Source of the DNA: JARFQH01 sp963825595
GTDB lineage: Bacteria > Desulfobacterota > Desulfobacteria > Desulfobacterales > SG8-13
Assembly (NCBI GenBank): GCA_963825595.1
Contig: CAWGUE010000019.1
Coordinates: 135,439 to 199,438 of the forward strand
Reading direction: 5' to 3'
Length of the DNA stretch: 64,000 nucleotides
The position numbers were made by a program, and so were the translations under genes. Shown piece by piece: positions 18,524 to 28,038 of this stretch. The notes beneath the pieces are model-generated. The model made no database searches and had not been told where the DNA came from. It saw only the letters and a list, made by a program, of their open reading frames with translations. Numbering within the stretch: the first letter of the stretch is position 1; each line of letters starts with the position of its first letter.

Positions 18524-19480
18524 TTAGGGGTCAGGTGTATTCCGCGTGGGCAGCGGTTTTCCGAAAAGAAGCTGCGACGGCTGATCGGAGATTTGATCGA
18601 TGGTCCGATTAAGCTTATCGGCGGTCTGATCGAGTTTCTGAAGGGTGACCATCAATCGGATTGTCAATTGCGCTATCCGCTCGTCGGTGTTTCCGACCAG
18701 ATCGGTTCCCGAATCCAGGAGCCGGTCGGCCTTCAACATTGACCGGTTTAGAGCGGAGACCGCATCGGATAGATCTTGTTTATTGGTGCGCAGGATTTCC
18801 GTCACTTCGGCAACGGTTCCATCGGCACTGCGGGTGAGCGTGTTGAAAGATATGGCCGCCGTGCCTACGGAATCCAAGGTCCTGTCCCAAACATCGAGTG
18901 ATTGTTTCACCCTCGCGGTCAGTTCGGCGATCCGCATCTCGGCAACGGTCCGGTCGATACCATCCAGAATCGTTTTTACCTTGGTGGAAATATTGCCGAG
19001 GTCAAAAGACTTCAATTGTTGCAGGACGTCGTTGATCTCAGAGATTATCTGCTGGATCTCAGAGGGCTTGGTTGCAATGATGGGGTATTTGGAGGGGAAA
19101 CTGATCCGGGGCGACAGATCCGGTTCAACCGGTTTTCTGCGATCGAGTTCAACGAACATGATGCCGGTGATACCCACCGCCCGGAGTTGGGCGACGAAAT
19201 TTTCATCTGGTTTGACTTCCGGATCGATTTTTAGAACGACCTCTACAAGGGTCGCGTCTGGCGCAACGGTAATGCTTCCCACCCTTCCGATCGAGACGCC
19301 GCGGTATTTGACGGGCGAATCTTTATTGAGACCCTGGACCGATTCGTCGAAATACGCCACATAATAGCGGCCTTTTTCGAGGTGATGCGACAGGCCAAGC
19401 CAGACCACAGCGATAAATGTAATGACGAAGCCCAAAACAACGAAGATGCCGACACTGAATTTTGTCTTTAGAGAAGCCAT
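18524..19480 (-). CDS. mlaD: MlaD-family Mce-domain protein
   Basis: This is the periplasmic, membrane-anchored lipid-binding subunit of an Mce-type ABC transporter. Of 318 residues, 9-30 form one membrane helix. The Mce domain runs from about 38 to 115 (YYVAYFDESVQGLNKDSPVK, YRGVSIGRV). The C-terminal half is helical and rich in Asp, Thr and Lys (repeated RTV/DRL segments), resembling the coiled needle-forming tails of longer Mce proteins. It sits between the ATPase and the lipoprotein in the operon. The lipid carried cannot be read from the sequence. Confidence 0.9.
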   Translation of the reverse strand: MASLKTKFSVGIFVVLGFVITFIAVVWLGLSHHLEKGRYYVAYFDESVQGLNKDSPVKYRGVSIGRVGSITVAPDATLVEVVLKIDPEVKPDENFVAQLRAVGITGIMFVELDRRKPVEPDLSPRISFPSKYPIIATKPSEIQQIISEINDVLQQLKSFDLGNISTKVKTILDGIDRTVAEMRIAELTARVKQSLDVWDRTLDSVGTAAISFNTLTRSADGTVAEVTEILRTNKQDLSDAVSALNRSMLKADRLLDSGTDLVGNTDERIAQLTIRLMVTLQKLDQTADKLNRTIDQISDQPSQLLFGKPLPTRNTPDP

Positions 19481-19528
19481 CGATCCGTTCCTGATTCGAT
19501 ATGACCGCTCACCGAGAAAGCGGTATCC

Positions 19529-20350
19529 CTAAAGCCGACCGTCGGGTATCACTTCGGGCGGTGTTATCGGTCGGTCTTCACCGGACGGCCGGTCCGGCCC
19601 CAGGGACTTCCTGTGGAAAAATTGTCGTACTATGGGATCCGGGCTGAAGTCCCGAAGACGATGGGGATCGCCTTCAGCACGGATACCTTTGACGCTTTTA
19701 TCGAGCATAATGACCCTATTGGCCACGTTAAAGACGCTGTCGAGTTCATGGGTTACGATGACTATTGTCGTTCCCATCGTCCGGTTGATGTGTATAATGA
19801 GGTCGTCGATTTCAGCGGAGATAATGGGATCCAACCCTGCCGATGGTTCATCCAAAAAGAGAATTTTAGGGTTAAGGGCCAAGGCCCTGGCCAGACCGGC
19901 ACGTTTTTTCATGCCACCGCTCAATTCCGATGGCTGGTGGTTTTCATATCCGGCCAGCCCCACCGATGCCAGTTTCGTGCGGGCCATTGTTTCTGTGGCC
20001 AGCGGAGACAGGTCACTGTATTCCGATAGCGGCAGGATAACGTTTTCAACCAGCGTCATCGATCCGAACAGGGCCGCACTTTGAAAAAGAACGCCGATTT
20101 TTCTCAAGGTCAGTTGAAAACTATCGCTGTCGCAAGAGGTGATGTCCACCCCATCTATGAGGACATTCCCGTCAAAAGGACGTAGCAGACCCACCATATG
20201 ACGCAGGAGGGTTGTTTTGCCGCACCCGCTTCCGCCCAGGATGCCGAGAACTTCGCCGTTGAGGACGTCGAAAGTCACATCATCCAGTACGATGCTCTCC
20301 TCATATCGGGCCTCGAGATGCCTGACGCTGATAATGGCTTCACTGTTCAA
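19529..20350 (-). CDS. mlaF: MlaF-type lipid ABC transporter ATP-binding protein
   Basis: The cytoplasmic ATPase has Walker A GGSGCGKTT, the signature LSGGMKKRAGLARALAL and Walker B ILFLDEPSAGLDP. LSGGMKKR is characteristic of the Mce/Mla ATPase branch. The frame is open to 20410 and overlaps the mlaE end, but only TTG codons are available as starts. TTG at 20350 (LNSEAIISVRHLEARY) gives the normal family N-terminus and has AAGG upstream, so it is used here; an upstream TTG is possible. A basic tail after residue 250 extends beyond the core domain. Confidence 0.92.
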   Translation of the reverse strand: MNSEAIISVRHLEARYEESIVLDDVTFDVLNGEVLGILGGSGCGKTTLLRHMVGLLRPFDGNVLIDGVDITSCDSDSFQLTLRKIGVLFQSAALFGSMTLVENVILPLSEYSDLSPLATETMARTKLASVGLAGYENHQPSELSGGMKKRAGLARALALNPKILFLDEPSAGLDPIISAEIDDLIIHINRTMGTTIVIVTHELDSVFNVANRVIMLDKSVKGIRAEGDPHRLRDFSPDPIVRQFFHRKSLGPDRPSGEDRPITPPEVIPDGRL

Positions 20351-20372
20351 AACCGCAGCCTTATGTCGTTCT

Positions 20373-21515
20373 CTACAGATAGCTTCTGACAACGGCAAAG
20401 ATGGAATCAAAGAGAATGATTAAAAATATGCTGGTGACCACCGCGGATGTGGCGGCATTTCCGACCGCATCCGGCCCGCCCCGGGTCTGGAAACCCCGCA
20501 GGCATCCCACCCATGCGATCAGGGCCGCAAACACGACGCTTTTAGAGAGACCCCAGAGGACCTCGAACAAACTCAGTGCTTCGAGGGTTTGCGTTATGTA
20601 GGCATTGAGAGTCAGGTCAAGCAGTAAAAACCCGATGACCAAACCGCCGAAAATGCCGAATATATCGGCAAAAAGGGTCAGCAGGGGTACGACGATTATG
20701 GCGGCAATCAGCCGCGGTACGGCCAGAAAAAGAGTGGGTGCAAACCCCATGAGAAAAAGCGCGTCGATTTCCTCTGAAATGCGCATGGTGCCGATTTCGG
20801 CGGCAAACGCCGATCCCGATCTACCGGCAACGACAATGGCGGTCATGATCGGACTGAGTTCCGAGACCATGGCAATCGCCACCAGTGATGCCACATATAT
20901 ATTGGCACCGAATTGCTCCAGCTGCAGCGACGACATAAAGGCGATGACCAGTCCCAACAGAAAGCTGATCAGCCCTACGATGGGCAGGGCGCTGACCCCG
21001 GTTTTTTCCATCAGAGAAATGGTGTCGTTGATGCGTAAGGACCGGGGGTGCAGCAGCACGTGCACCAACGCCAATGTCACCGAACCCAGAAACGAAATCA
21101 TATAACGCAGATTGAACAGGCGATCGAGAAAAATTTCCCCGGTACGAACAAAAAAGTGGCGCTTGGTTATCCCTTTTAGCGGGACAACCGCGGTGATCCG
21201 GTTAAAATCGAACTGCTGGAGAATTTGGTCGATTTCAGGAAGTGTATTGTGAATCGAAAAAATTCCGCCGCTTTCTTCAATCTGGTTTCGCAACTCGGAA
21301 ACCACCAGGGCACCGTAATCATCAACGATCTTTACTCTGGTCAGATCGAGGATCAACTCGCGGGGCGGTTCGGGGCCTAAATCGTCATCCAGATCACGCA
21401 GGATGCGTCCGGCTGTGTGCACAGTGAGATCGGTGTTAAACGAAACAACGAATTCATCTGTCCTGTTTTTAGCGATATCGTAGAGGGAAATGGGTTCGTT
21501 TACGACCGTTCTCAT
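20373..21515 (-). CDS. mlaE: MlaE-type permease with fused N-terminal STAS domain
   Basis: This is the permease of the Mce transporter. Residues 1 to about 120 form a STAS-like domain (RELILDLTRVKIVDDYGALV), the role that a separate MlaB protein fills in E. coli. Residues 135-380 are the MlaE permease, with SFLLGLVIAFMSSLQLEQFG and the ELSPIMTAIVVAGRSGSAFA block. It is the first gene of the operon; its end overlaps the region where mlaF may begin. No separate mlaB is present, consistent with the fusion. Confidence 0.92.
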   Translation of the reverse strand: MRTVVNEPISLYDIAKNRTDEFVVSFNTDLTVHTAGRILRDLDDDLGPEPPRELILDLTRVKIVDDYGALVVSELRNQIEESGGIFSIHNTLPEIDQILQQFDFNRITAVVPLKGITKRHFFVRTGEIFLDRLFNLRYMISFLGSVTLALVHVLLHPRSLRINDTISLMEKTGVSALPIVGLISFLLGLVIAFMSSLQLEQFGANIYVASLVAIAMVSELSPIMTAIVVAGRSGSAFAAEIGTMRISEEIDALFLMGFAPTLFLAVPRLIAAIIVVPLLTLFADIFGIFGGLVIGFLLLDLTLNAYITQTLEALSLFEVLWGLSKSVVFAALIAWVGCLRGFQTRGGPDAVGNAATSAVVTSIFLIILFDSIFAVVRSYL

Positions 21516-22276
21516 GGGAAAAAGGGATCACCAGTACCCTGGAATAGTCCTCAAAGAGTGGCGACCCATGGGTAACCGCGGCTCGATGCATGGCAAGCGC
21601 CACGGATCTGTCTGGCAATCCGGAGGCGAATTTACACCGGCAAGCAAGGCCGATGTCGACGCACGAGATGGACTGTCACTGCAGACAGCGGAGTTCGCAT
21701 TCCCGGCACCGGCAGAGGGGGTGTCAACTTTTCTTATGGCATGACACTGAGGTTGACAGGGCCGTCTGAACTTGGGCCAAAAGAAGGCACTCTTGTGAAC
21801 ATGTCGGAAACATGGTTTTGCGTTGATCGCATTCCCGGCATGGGCTCTTGACGAGATAACCGATGTCGAAATCAAACTGGCACTTAAACCGATTCGTGGT
21901 CACAGGGTGTTTAATCAAGATGCAACGTTCCTTTTCAAGTGAGCTGACAGGTTGTTCGATATGGGTCAGTCCAAGATACCCGTTCGTAAATTAGTCAATA
22001 TTATACCACAACACCGGCGTCATAACAAGAAAAACAGCCCGATAGCACGGTGTTCAAAATGCCAATCACCCATTCCGCTCCGGCGAGGTTTCACAGCCCC
22101 CCAAATCATCATCGTGGCGTCCAACTCTGGGATGCTGTCGGGTATTATCCGTCGATGCGAGATGATCGGCCGGGCCTGAGGCCGTTGACAACTTCGCCGC
22201 CGGTGTATACTGTGCATTCGTTTGCGGTGATTCGGCAACAACCAAAACCACCAATAAAGATTGGCAGTCAAAACAT
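21516..22276. other. long intergenic between divergent mlaE and ispF
   Basis: About 760 bases. Open frames on both strands have poor protein composition and no ribosome-binding sites. No tRNA, terminator or riboswitch was recognised. The only convincing signal is the ispF promoter listed separately. The mlaE operon promoter should lie near the left side but could not be placed. Confidence 0.45.
22185..22211 (+). promoter_or_regulatory. candidate promoter of ispF-uvrB-uvrC
   Basis: A consensus -35 (TTGACA, 22185-22190) is followed, after 15 bases, by TATACT (22206-22211) preceded by TGTG. The spacing is shorter than the optimum of 17, so strength is uncertain. The ispF start is 66 bases downstream. 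Confidence 0.5.
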
Positions 22277-22759
22277 ATGCGTATCGGCGTGGGGTATGAC
22301 GTGCACAGATTAAAGACCGGTCTCCCGCTTGTGATCGGCGGCGTCACAATCCCTTTCCCGAAAGGCCTCGAAGGGTATTCCGATGCGGATGTTCTGTTGC
22401 ACGCCGCATGTGATGCTTTGCTCGGTGCCGCCGGCGAAGGCGACATCGGGATTCACTTTCCGGACAGCGATCCTCTCTACAAAAATGCAAACAGCATGCG
22501 GTTGCTGGAAACAACGGTGAAAGTCATCCGCGCCAGAGGGTTCATAGTCGCCAACCTTGATGCGACCATAATCGCCGAAGCCCCTAAACTGCATCCCTTC
22601 CGCGGGGAAATGCAGCGCAATATCGCCCGGGCAATGGGTGTCGATTCGCGGTGCATCAATGTCAAATCGACCACCACGGAAGGTCTCGGCACCATCGGCA
22701 AGGGTGAGGGGATCGCCGCCATGTGTGTCGTTCTGCTGACTGCAGAAGCGGATGCCTGA
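22277..22759 (+). CDS. ispF: 2-C-methyl-D-erythritol 2,4-cyclodiphosphate synthase
   Basis: IspF cyclises CDP-ME-2-phosphate in the MEP isoprenoid pathway; dxs and ispA are elsewhere in this window. At 160 residues it has the family length. The metal-binding GYDVHRL (7-13), the block YSDADVLLHAACDALLGAAG and the substrate loop TTTEGLGTIGKGEGIAA are all present. The ATG at 22277 gives the standard MRIGVGYDVH start. uvrB follows after an AT-rich gap of about 70 bases. Confidence 0.97.
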   Translation: MRIGVGYDVHRLKTGLPLVIGGVTIPFPKGLEGYSDADVLLHAACDALLGAAGEGDIGIHFPDSDPLYKNANSMRLLETTVKVIRARGFIVANLDATIIAEAPKLHPFRGEMQRNIARAMGVDSRCINVKSTTTEGLGTIGKGEGIAAMCVVLLTAEADA

Positions 22760-22779
22760 AACTCGTCTCTATTTCATGC

Positions 22780-22831
22780 GAAACTAAATTTTTAATACAT
22801 ATTATAACAGTATTTTATATTATATATATTA
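22780..22831 (+). promoter_or_regulatory. AT-rich leader of uvrB, possible promoter
   Basis: The gap between ispF and uvrB is almost entirely A and T (runs such as tatattatatatatt) in an otherwise GC-rich region. It could hold an independent uvrB promoter; several TATAAT-like hexamers are possible, but no -35 partner stands out. No LexA box was recognised. Confidence 0.3.
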
Positions 22832-24832
22832 ATGTCATGCTTTAATTTGTCAGCCCCCTTCGAACCCGCCGGTGACCAACCCAAATCAATCGCCGCTCTG
22901 ACAGCCTCGATCCGATCCGGAAAACGCCAACATGTTCTGCTGGGAGTGACCGGATCCGGAAAAACGTTCACAATGGCCCACGTTATCGCCAATCTTTCAC
23001 GGCCAACCCTGATCCTGGCGCCCAATAAGACTCTGGCAGCCCAATTGTACAATGAATTCAAGAGCCTGTTTCCCGAAAATGCGGTTGAATATTTTGTCAG
23101 CTACTACGACTACTATCAACCTGAAGCTTACATTCCCACCAGCGATACTTACATTGCAAAAGATTCCTCCATCAACGAGATGATCGACAAATTGCGGCAT
23201 TCGGCCACCCGATCGGTTCTCTCCCGCCGTGACGTTATCGTCGTGGCAAGTGTCTCCTGCATCTACGGTCTCGGTGCCCCGGAGGACTACCTGGGCATGC
23301 GAATCGACCTTGAGAAGGATATGGAACTTGACCGGGACAAATTGTTGCGCGATCTGGTTTCATTGCACTATGAACGCAATGATTTCGACTTTCACCGGGG
23401 CGTATTTCGTGTCAGGGGTGACCGGGTGGAGCTCTTCCCGGCTTACGAAGAGACCAAAGCCTTACGCATCGATTTTTTCGGCGAACAGATTGACGGCATC
23501 GCCGAAATCGATGCACTGCGGGGCCATGTCATCAAACCGGTACCGCACGTAACCGTCTTTCCGGCCAGTCATTACGTCACCTCTCAGGTCACCCGCAAGC
23601 GTGCCATAGAGACCATCATCGAAGAACTCAAGGACAGGATCGCTTTTTTCCGTTCTGAAAACCGTTACATCGAGGCACAACGGATAGAGGAAAGATCGAA
23701 TTTTGATCTCGAGATGATTCAGGAACTCGGTTACTGCAACGGAATCGAAAATTACTCGCGTCACCTGACCGGCAGGACCCGTGGAGAGCCGCCACCGACG
23801 CTGTTGGATTACTTTCCGGAGGATTACCTTTTTTTTATCGACGAAAGCCACATTGCCTTGCCGCAACTGCGCGCCATGTACAAGGGCGATCGTTCGCGCA
23901 AGGAAACTCTGGTGGATTACGGTTTTCGGCTTCCCTCGGCCCTCGACAACCGGCCGCTGAAATTTGAGGAGTGCATCGAACGTTTCAACCAGGTGATCTA
24001 TGTTTCAGCCACACCGGCGGACTATGAAATTACACAGGTCGCGGGCGAAGTGGTCGAACAGATCGTCCGGCCCACCGGGCTGGTCGATCCGGCCATTGAA
24101 GTCCACAGCGCCGTCAACCAGGTGGATGATCTGCTGGAGGAAATCCGCATCTGCTGCAGCAATGGGTACCGAACCTTGGTGACCACCTTGACCAAGCGCA
24201 TGGCCGAAGACCTCACAGACTACTACACCGAATTGGGACTGAAGGTGCGATACCTGCATTCGGACATCACCACACTCGAGAGAATGGACATTCTGCGCGA
24301 TTTGCGCCTTGGCATTTTCGATGTGCTGATCGGGATCAACCTGCTGCGGGAAGGCCTGGATATTCCCGAGGTGGCACTGGTGGCGATTCTCGACGCCGAC
24401 AAGGAAGGATTCCTCCGTTCAGCCCGGTCGCTGATTCAGACTTTCGGCCGTGCTGCCCGAAACGTGGATGGGCGGGTCATTCTCTATGCCGATAAACAGA
24501 CGCCATCGATGCAGCAAGCCATCTCTGAAACCAACCGCCGTCGTCGCATCCAAGATACCCATAATCGCGCCCACGGCATTACCCCCGAATCGATCAAGAA
24601 AGACGTCGCACCGGTTTTCACTTACGCGGCCGAGTCCGCTGAAGCCGAAGCTAAAACCGACCGGGTCGCCGAAACGGTGGATTCCTACGGAAATCTGGAC
24701 GATATCGACAAGGCGATTCGGGAAATGGAAAAAGATATGAAAGCTGCCGCCAAGGCCCTTGAATTCGAAAGAGCCGCTGAAATGCGGGATCGTATCAAGG
24801 CGCTGCAGAAGTTGGCGGTTTTTGAAGGATAA
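22832..24832 (+). CDS. uvrB: excinuclease ABC subunit B UvrB
   Basis: UvrB is the damage-verifying helicase-like subunit of nucleotide excision repair. Of 666 residues, Walker A GVTGSGKTFT is near 38-47. The beta-hairpin YYDYYQPEAYIPTSDTYI lies near 90-110, and the helicase motifs (LLREGLDIPEVALVAILDAD and QTFGRAARN) follow. A C-terminal UVR motif (FERAAEMRDRIKAL) binds UvrC. The start gives SAPFEPAGDQPKSIAAL, as in the family. uvrC begins 34 bases on, an unusual but natural pairing. Confidence 0.98.
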   Translation: MSCFNLSAPFEPAGDQPKSIAALTASIRSGKRQHVLLGVTGSGKTFTMAHVIANLSRPTLILAPNKTLAAQLYNEFKSLFPENAVEYFVSYYDYYQPEAYIPTSDTYIAKDSSINEMIDKLRHSATRSVLSRRDVIVVASVSCIYGLGAPEDYLGMRIDLEKDMELDRDKLLRDLVSLHYERNDFDFHRGVFRVRGDRVELFPAYEETKALRIDFFGEQIDGIAEIDALRGHVIKPVPHVTVFPASHYVTSQVTRKRAIETIIEELKDRIAFFRSENRYIEAQRIEERSNFDLEMIQELGYCNGIENYSRHLTGRTRGEPPPTLLDYFPEDYLFFIDESHIALPQLRAMYKGDRSRKETLVDYGFRLPSALDNRPLKFEECIERFNQVIYVSATPADYEITQVAGEVVEQIVRPTGLVDPAIEVHSAVNQVDDLLEEIRICCSNGYRTLVTTLTKRMAEDLTDYYTELGLKVRYLHSDITTLERMDILRDLRLGIFDVLIGINLLREGLDIPEVALVAILDADKEGFLRSARSLIQTFGRAARNVDGRVILYADKQTPSMQQAISETNRRRRIQDTHNRAHGITPESIKKDVAPVFTYAAESAEAEAKTDRVAETVDSYGNLDDIDKAIREMEKDMKAAAKALEFERAAEMRDRIKALQKLAVFEG

Positions 24833-24865
24833 AAGCTTTGTTGCCTCGAAGCAAACCTCACGTAT

Positions 24866-26746
24866 ATGAAAACCTCTGTCACACCGGCTGAAGCCGCCAA
24901 CCGTAAAGATGAACCGACCCTGGACGGTCTCAGGGAGATGCTGCCACGTCTATCGGACGGGCCGGGTGTCTACCTGATGCGTGATATCGACGGTGAGGTC
25001 ATCTATGTCGGCAAGGCCCGCAGCCTCAGGAAACGACTCGGTTCGTATGTATCCAAAGCCGGTCGGCTGGATGTCAAAACCGAAGTGCTGATCAGGAAGA
25101 TTGCCGATATCGAAACCATCGTTACATCCTCCGAGAAGGAAGCCCTGATCCTCGAGTCCAACCTGATCAAGCGCCACAGGCCACGTTACAATGTCGACCT
25201 GAAGGACGACAAGCGCTATCCGTTATTGCGTCTCGACATCACGCACCCATACCCGCGACTGTCCATCGTCCGCAAGCCGAAAAAAGACGGTGCGCTCTAT
25301 TTCGGACCCTATGCCTCTGCCCACGCGGTGCGGCAGACGCTTAAGATTATCAACAAAACCTTCATGCTGCGCAAGTGCACCGAGCGGGAGTTCAAAATCC
25401 GGACCCGGCCTTGCCTGCACTGCCAGATGCAAGGATGCCTGGCGCCTTGCTGTCGCGATGTGGATCGCGATGACTATGACCACATGGTCAAGGAAGTGAT
25501 TCTTTTCTTGAAAGGCAAGACGCCGATTCTTATCCGCGATATCAAAAAAGTGATGCTCGCCGCAGCTGAAAAACATGATTTTGAACAAGCCGCCAGACTC
25601 AGGGACAAAATGTTCGCCCTCGAGAAAACGGTTGAAAAACAGGTGGCCGTATCTACCGATTTCAAAGATCGGGACGTGATCGCTTGCGCCCGCACCCCGG
25701 ATTTTTCTCTGGTGACAATGCTATTCGTGCGTGGCGGATTTCTCCAGGGTTCCCGCACGTTCACCTTTTCCGCCACCATCGCCGATGACGGCGAACTGAT
25801 TGCGGCATTCATCCGGCAGTATTACGCATCCGCCCAGTTTATCCCGAAAGAAATTCTGGTACCGCAGGTGCCGGAAGACGCGGCATTTCTCGAAGAACGG
25901 CTACACGAACTGAAAGGGGCGAAAGTCTGCATCCGGAAGCCGCTGAGAGGGCCCAAAACAAAATTGGTAGAGATGGCCATACAAAATGTCGAGCAGGACC
26001 TCGAGGAACGGTCTGAAAGCCAATCCGGCCGCAGGGCTTTGATTCAGAGACTTCAGAAACGCCTTCGGCTACAGTGTCAGCCCTGCCGGATCGAGTGTTT
26101 CGACAATTCGAACCTGGCTGGAACGTCATCCGTGGCCAGCATGGTGGTCTTCATTGATGGGAGACCGGACAAAAGCGCCTATCGTCTCTATCGGATCAAG
26201 AATGTCAGGGGGCCTGATGATTATGCCATGATGAATGAGGTTCTCCGGCGGCGGTTTGCCGGTAATGAGACCGCATCGCCGTATCCTGATCTGCTGATCG
26301 TCGACGGCGGCAAGGGACAATTGAATATTGCTAGCGCTGTGATCGACGATCTGGGGCTGCAGGATCGGTTTGACATCATCGGTATCGCTAAAAAAGATCC
26401 GGATAGAGGTGAAACGGAAGACAGGATTTTCAAGGCCGGAAGAGCCAACCCGGTGACCTTCGGTCGGGATGCCGATCTGTTGCTCTTCATTCAACGTATT
26501 CGTGACGAAGCCCATCGCTCCGCGATTTCGTATCACCGTAAAAAACGCGCTAAACAGGCCATTCAATCGGCCCTGGACCTGATTCCGGGCGTCGGTAAGA
26601 AGAGAAAGAACGCCCTGCTGAGGCATTTCAAAAGTGTGCAACGGATACGGGAGGCGAGTCTGGAAGAGTTGTGCGCCGTACCGGGCATACACCATCGATT
26701 GGCGCAAACGATCAGGGAAAGCCTGCTGGCGTCCGGCTCCCCCTGA
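24866..26746 (+). CDS. uvrC: excinuclease ABC subunit C UvrC
   Basis: UvrC makes both incisions in nucleotide excision repair. The 626-residue protein has an N-terminal GIY-YIG domain (GPGVYLMRDIDGEVIYVGKA, about 32-51), a cysteine-containing central part (CLHCQMQGCLAPCC), and a UVR motif (DFEQAARLRDKMFAL). The RNase-H-like endonuclease follows (IECFDNSNLAGTS with the later LLIVDGGKGQL), then a C-terminal helix-hairpin-helix tail (IPGVGKKRKNALLRHF). The cysteine set suggests an Fe-S cluster, as known for some UvrC proteins. It ends in a convergent gap with mdh. Confidence 0.97.
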   Translation: MKTSVTPAEAANRKDEPTLDGLREMLPRLSDGPGVYLMRDIDGEVIYVGKARSLRKRLGSYVSKAGRLDVKTEVLIRKIADIETIVTSSEKEALILESNLIKRHRPRYNVDLKDDKRYPLLRLDITHPYPRLSIVRKPKKDGALYFGPYASAHAVRQTLKIINKTFMLRKCTEREFKIRTRPCLHCQMQGCLAPCCRDVDRDDYDHMVKEVILFLKGKTPILIRDIKKVMLAAAEKHDFEQAARLRDKMFALEKTVEKQVAVSTDFKDRDVIACARTPDFSLVTMLFVRGGFLQGSRTFTFSATIADDGELIAAFIRQYYASAQFIPKEILVPQVPEDAAFLEERLHELKGAKVCIRKPLRGPKTKLVEMAIQNVEQDLEERSESQSGRRALIQRLQKRLRLQCQPCRIECFDNSNLAGTSSVASMVVFIDGRPDKSAYRLYRIKNVRGPDDYAMMNEVLRRRFAGNETASPYPDLLIVDGGKGQLNIASAVIDDLGLQDRFDIIGIAKKDPDRGETEDRIFKAGRANPVTFGRDADLLLFIQRIRDEAHRSAISYHRKKRAKQAIQSALDLIPGVGKKRKNALLRHFKSVQRIREASLEELCAVPGIHHRLAQTIRESLLASGSP

Positions 26747-26801
26747 TCGATATATTGCTTTCGGGCTAAGGCATCGGCGTTGTTGCCGTACCGATGACCC
26801 G

Positions 26802-27737
26802 CTAGTATTTCAGTTTCTTCAGCGTTTCCTTCAATTCCTGAACGGCTGCTGCCGAGCGTTTCAATGCGGCCTGTTCATCCTGGGTGAGTTTAATTTCAAC
26901 GATATCTTCGATACCGCCGGCCCCCAGTTTTACGGGCACACCGATGAACAGGTCTTTTAGTCCGTATTCGCCTTCGAGATAGGCCGCGCAGGGAAGGATT
27001 TTCTTTTTGTCCTTAAGAATCGATTCGGCCATTTCCACGGCGGCTGACGCCGGAGCGTAATAGGCACTGCCGGTTTTGAGCAGGCTGACAATCTCTGCAC
27101 CACCGTTGCGGGTTCGTTCGACGATGGCATCGATGCGGTCCGGGGGCAAAAGTTCCGTAATCGGAATACCCGCTACGGTGGAGTAACGCGGCAGGGGCAC
27201 CATGGTGTCTCCATGACCACCCAAGACGAAGGCATGGGTGTTTTCCACCGAGACGTTCAATTCCATGGCGATAAAGGCCCGGAAGCGGGCCGAGTCCAGT
27301 ACGCCGGCCATACCCAGCACGCGTTGTTTGGAAAAACCGCTGGCGTCGAAAGCGACGTGACACATGGCATCCAGGGGGTTGCTGACGATAATAATAACGG
27401 CATCGGGAGACCGTTTGGCCACCTGTTCGGTCACTTTTTTCATGATGCCGGCGTTGGTGCTGAGCAAATCGTCGCGGCTCATTCCCGGTTTGCGAGGAAT
27501 TCCGGCCGTGATGATGACAATGTTCGATCCCTCTGTGGCGTCATAGGCATTTACACCGGTCAGGTGCGCATCGTGTTTTTCAATGGGCGCCGCTTCGGTC
27601 AGGTCCAAAGACTTACCCTGAGGAACGCCTTCGACGATGTCCACCAATACCACATCGCACAATTCCTTCTCAGCCAGTCGTTGGGCGGCAGTGGCCCCGA
27701 CGTTGCCGGCGCCGACAACGGTTACTTTCTTATCCAT
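26802..27737 (-). CDS. mdh: malate dehydrogenase (NAD-dependent)
   Basis: Mdh interconverts malate and oxaloacetate. The 311-residue protein belongs to the lactate/malate dehydrogenase family, with Rossmann motif VGAGNVGATAAQ, the acidic VDIVEGVPQGKSLDL segment for NAD preference, substrate arginines in ITAGIPRKPGMSRDDLL and the catalytic His in LGGHGDTMVPLPRY. The arginine-bearing loop favours malate over lactate. Start at 27737 is set by AAAGGAGA just upstream; the ATG at 27743 overlaps that site and is rejected. It is transcribed divergently from mglA. Confidence 0.96.
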   Translation of the reverse strand: MDKKVTVVGAGNVGATAAQRLAEKELCDVVLVDIVEGVPQGKSLDLTEAAPIEKHDAHLTGVNAYDATEGSNIVIITAGIPRKPGMSRDDLLSTNAGIMKKVTEQVAKRSPDAVIIIVSNPLDAMCHVAFDASGFSKQRVLGMAGVLDSARFRAFIAMELNVSVENTHAFVLGGHGDTMVPLPRYSTVAGIPITELLPPDRIDAIVERTRNGGAEIVSLLKTGSAYYAPASAAVEMAESILKDKKKILPCAAYLEGEYGLKDLFIGVPVKLGAGGIEDIVEIKLTQDEQAALKRSAAAVQELKETLKKLKY

Positions 27738-27848
27738 GACCATCTCCTTTCGATGAACTTGGGGTTGATATTGCCGATAGGTTGTCCTCGAGGTCGGTTG
27801 TCCAAAAGAATGAATTGGTTAGCACAAATACCATTAATGTCAACATAT

Positions 27849-27897
27849 TTATAATAGCCTCAATATTGACACAATCCGACAAAACAGGCTATTATAA
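27849..27897. promoter_or_regulatory. perfect 12-bp inverted repeat between mdh and mglA
   Basis: TTATAATAGCCT (27849-27860) is repeated exactly in inverse as AGGCTATTATAA (27886-27897), with a 25-base spacer. The right arm contains the likely -10 of the mglA promoter, and the left arm gives the same element on the other strand toward mdh. The symmetry may mark a divergent promoter pair, an operator, or both. No regulator can be named. Confidence 0.55.
27866..27895 (+). promoter_or_regulatory. promoter of mglA operon
   Basis: TTGACA (27866-27871) and TATTAT (27890-27895) are separated by 18 bases. TATAAT at 27893 is the alternative -10 with a long 21-base spacer. Transcripts would carry a 5' leader of about 130 bases before the mglA start. 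The -10 falls in the right arm of the inverted repeat. Confidence 0.6.
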
Positions 27898-28038
27898 TAG
27901 GGTTTAAATTCATGTTGCCGGTGGTGACGGATTACCGAACGTGCAAATACTTTGCCGCCAGACGACAGCGGCAGCGACCCGAAACTGTCATCATAATCAT
28001 TGCCTCTGAATCTCTGAATTTGTCTGGAGTTGATTTAA

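Noticed and set aside
26747..26801. Short hairpin (CATCGG/CCGATG) between uvrC and mdh
   Set aside because: The stem is short, has mismatches and no T run, so it is not called a terminator.
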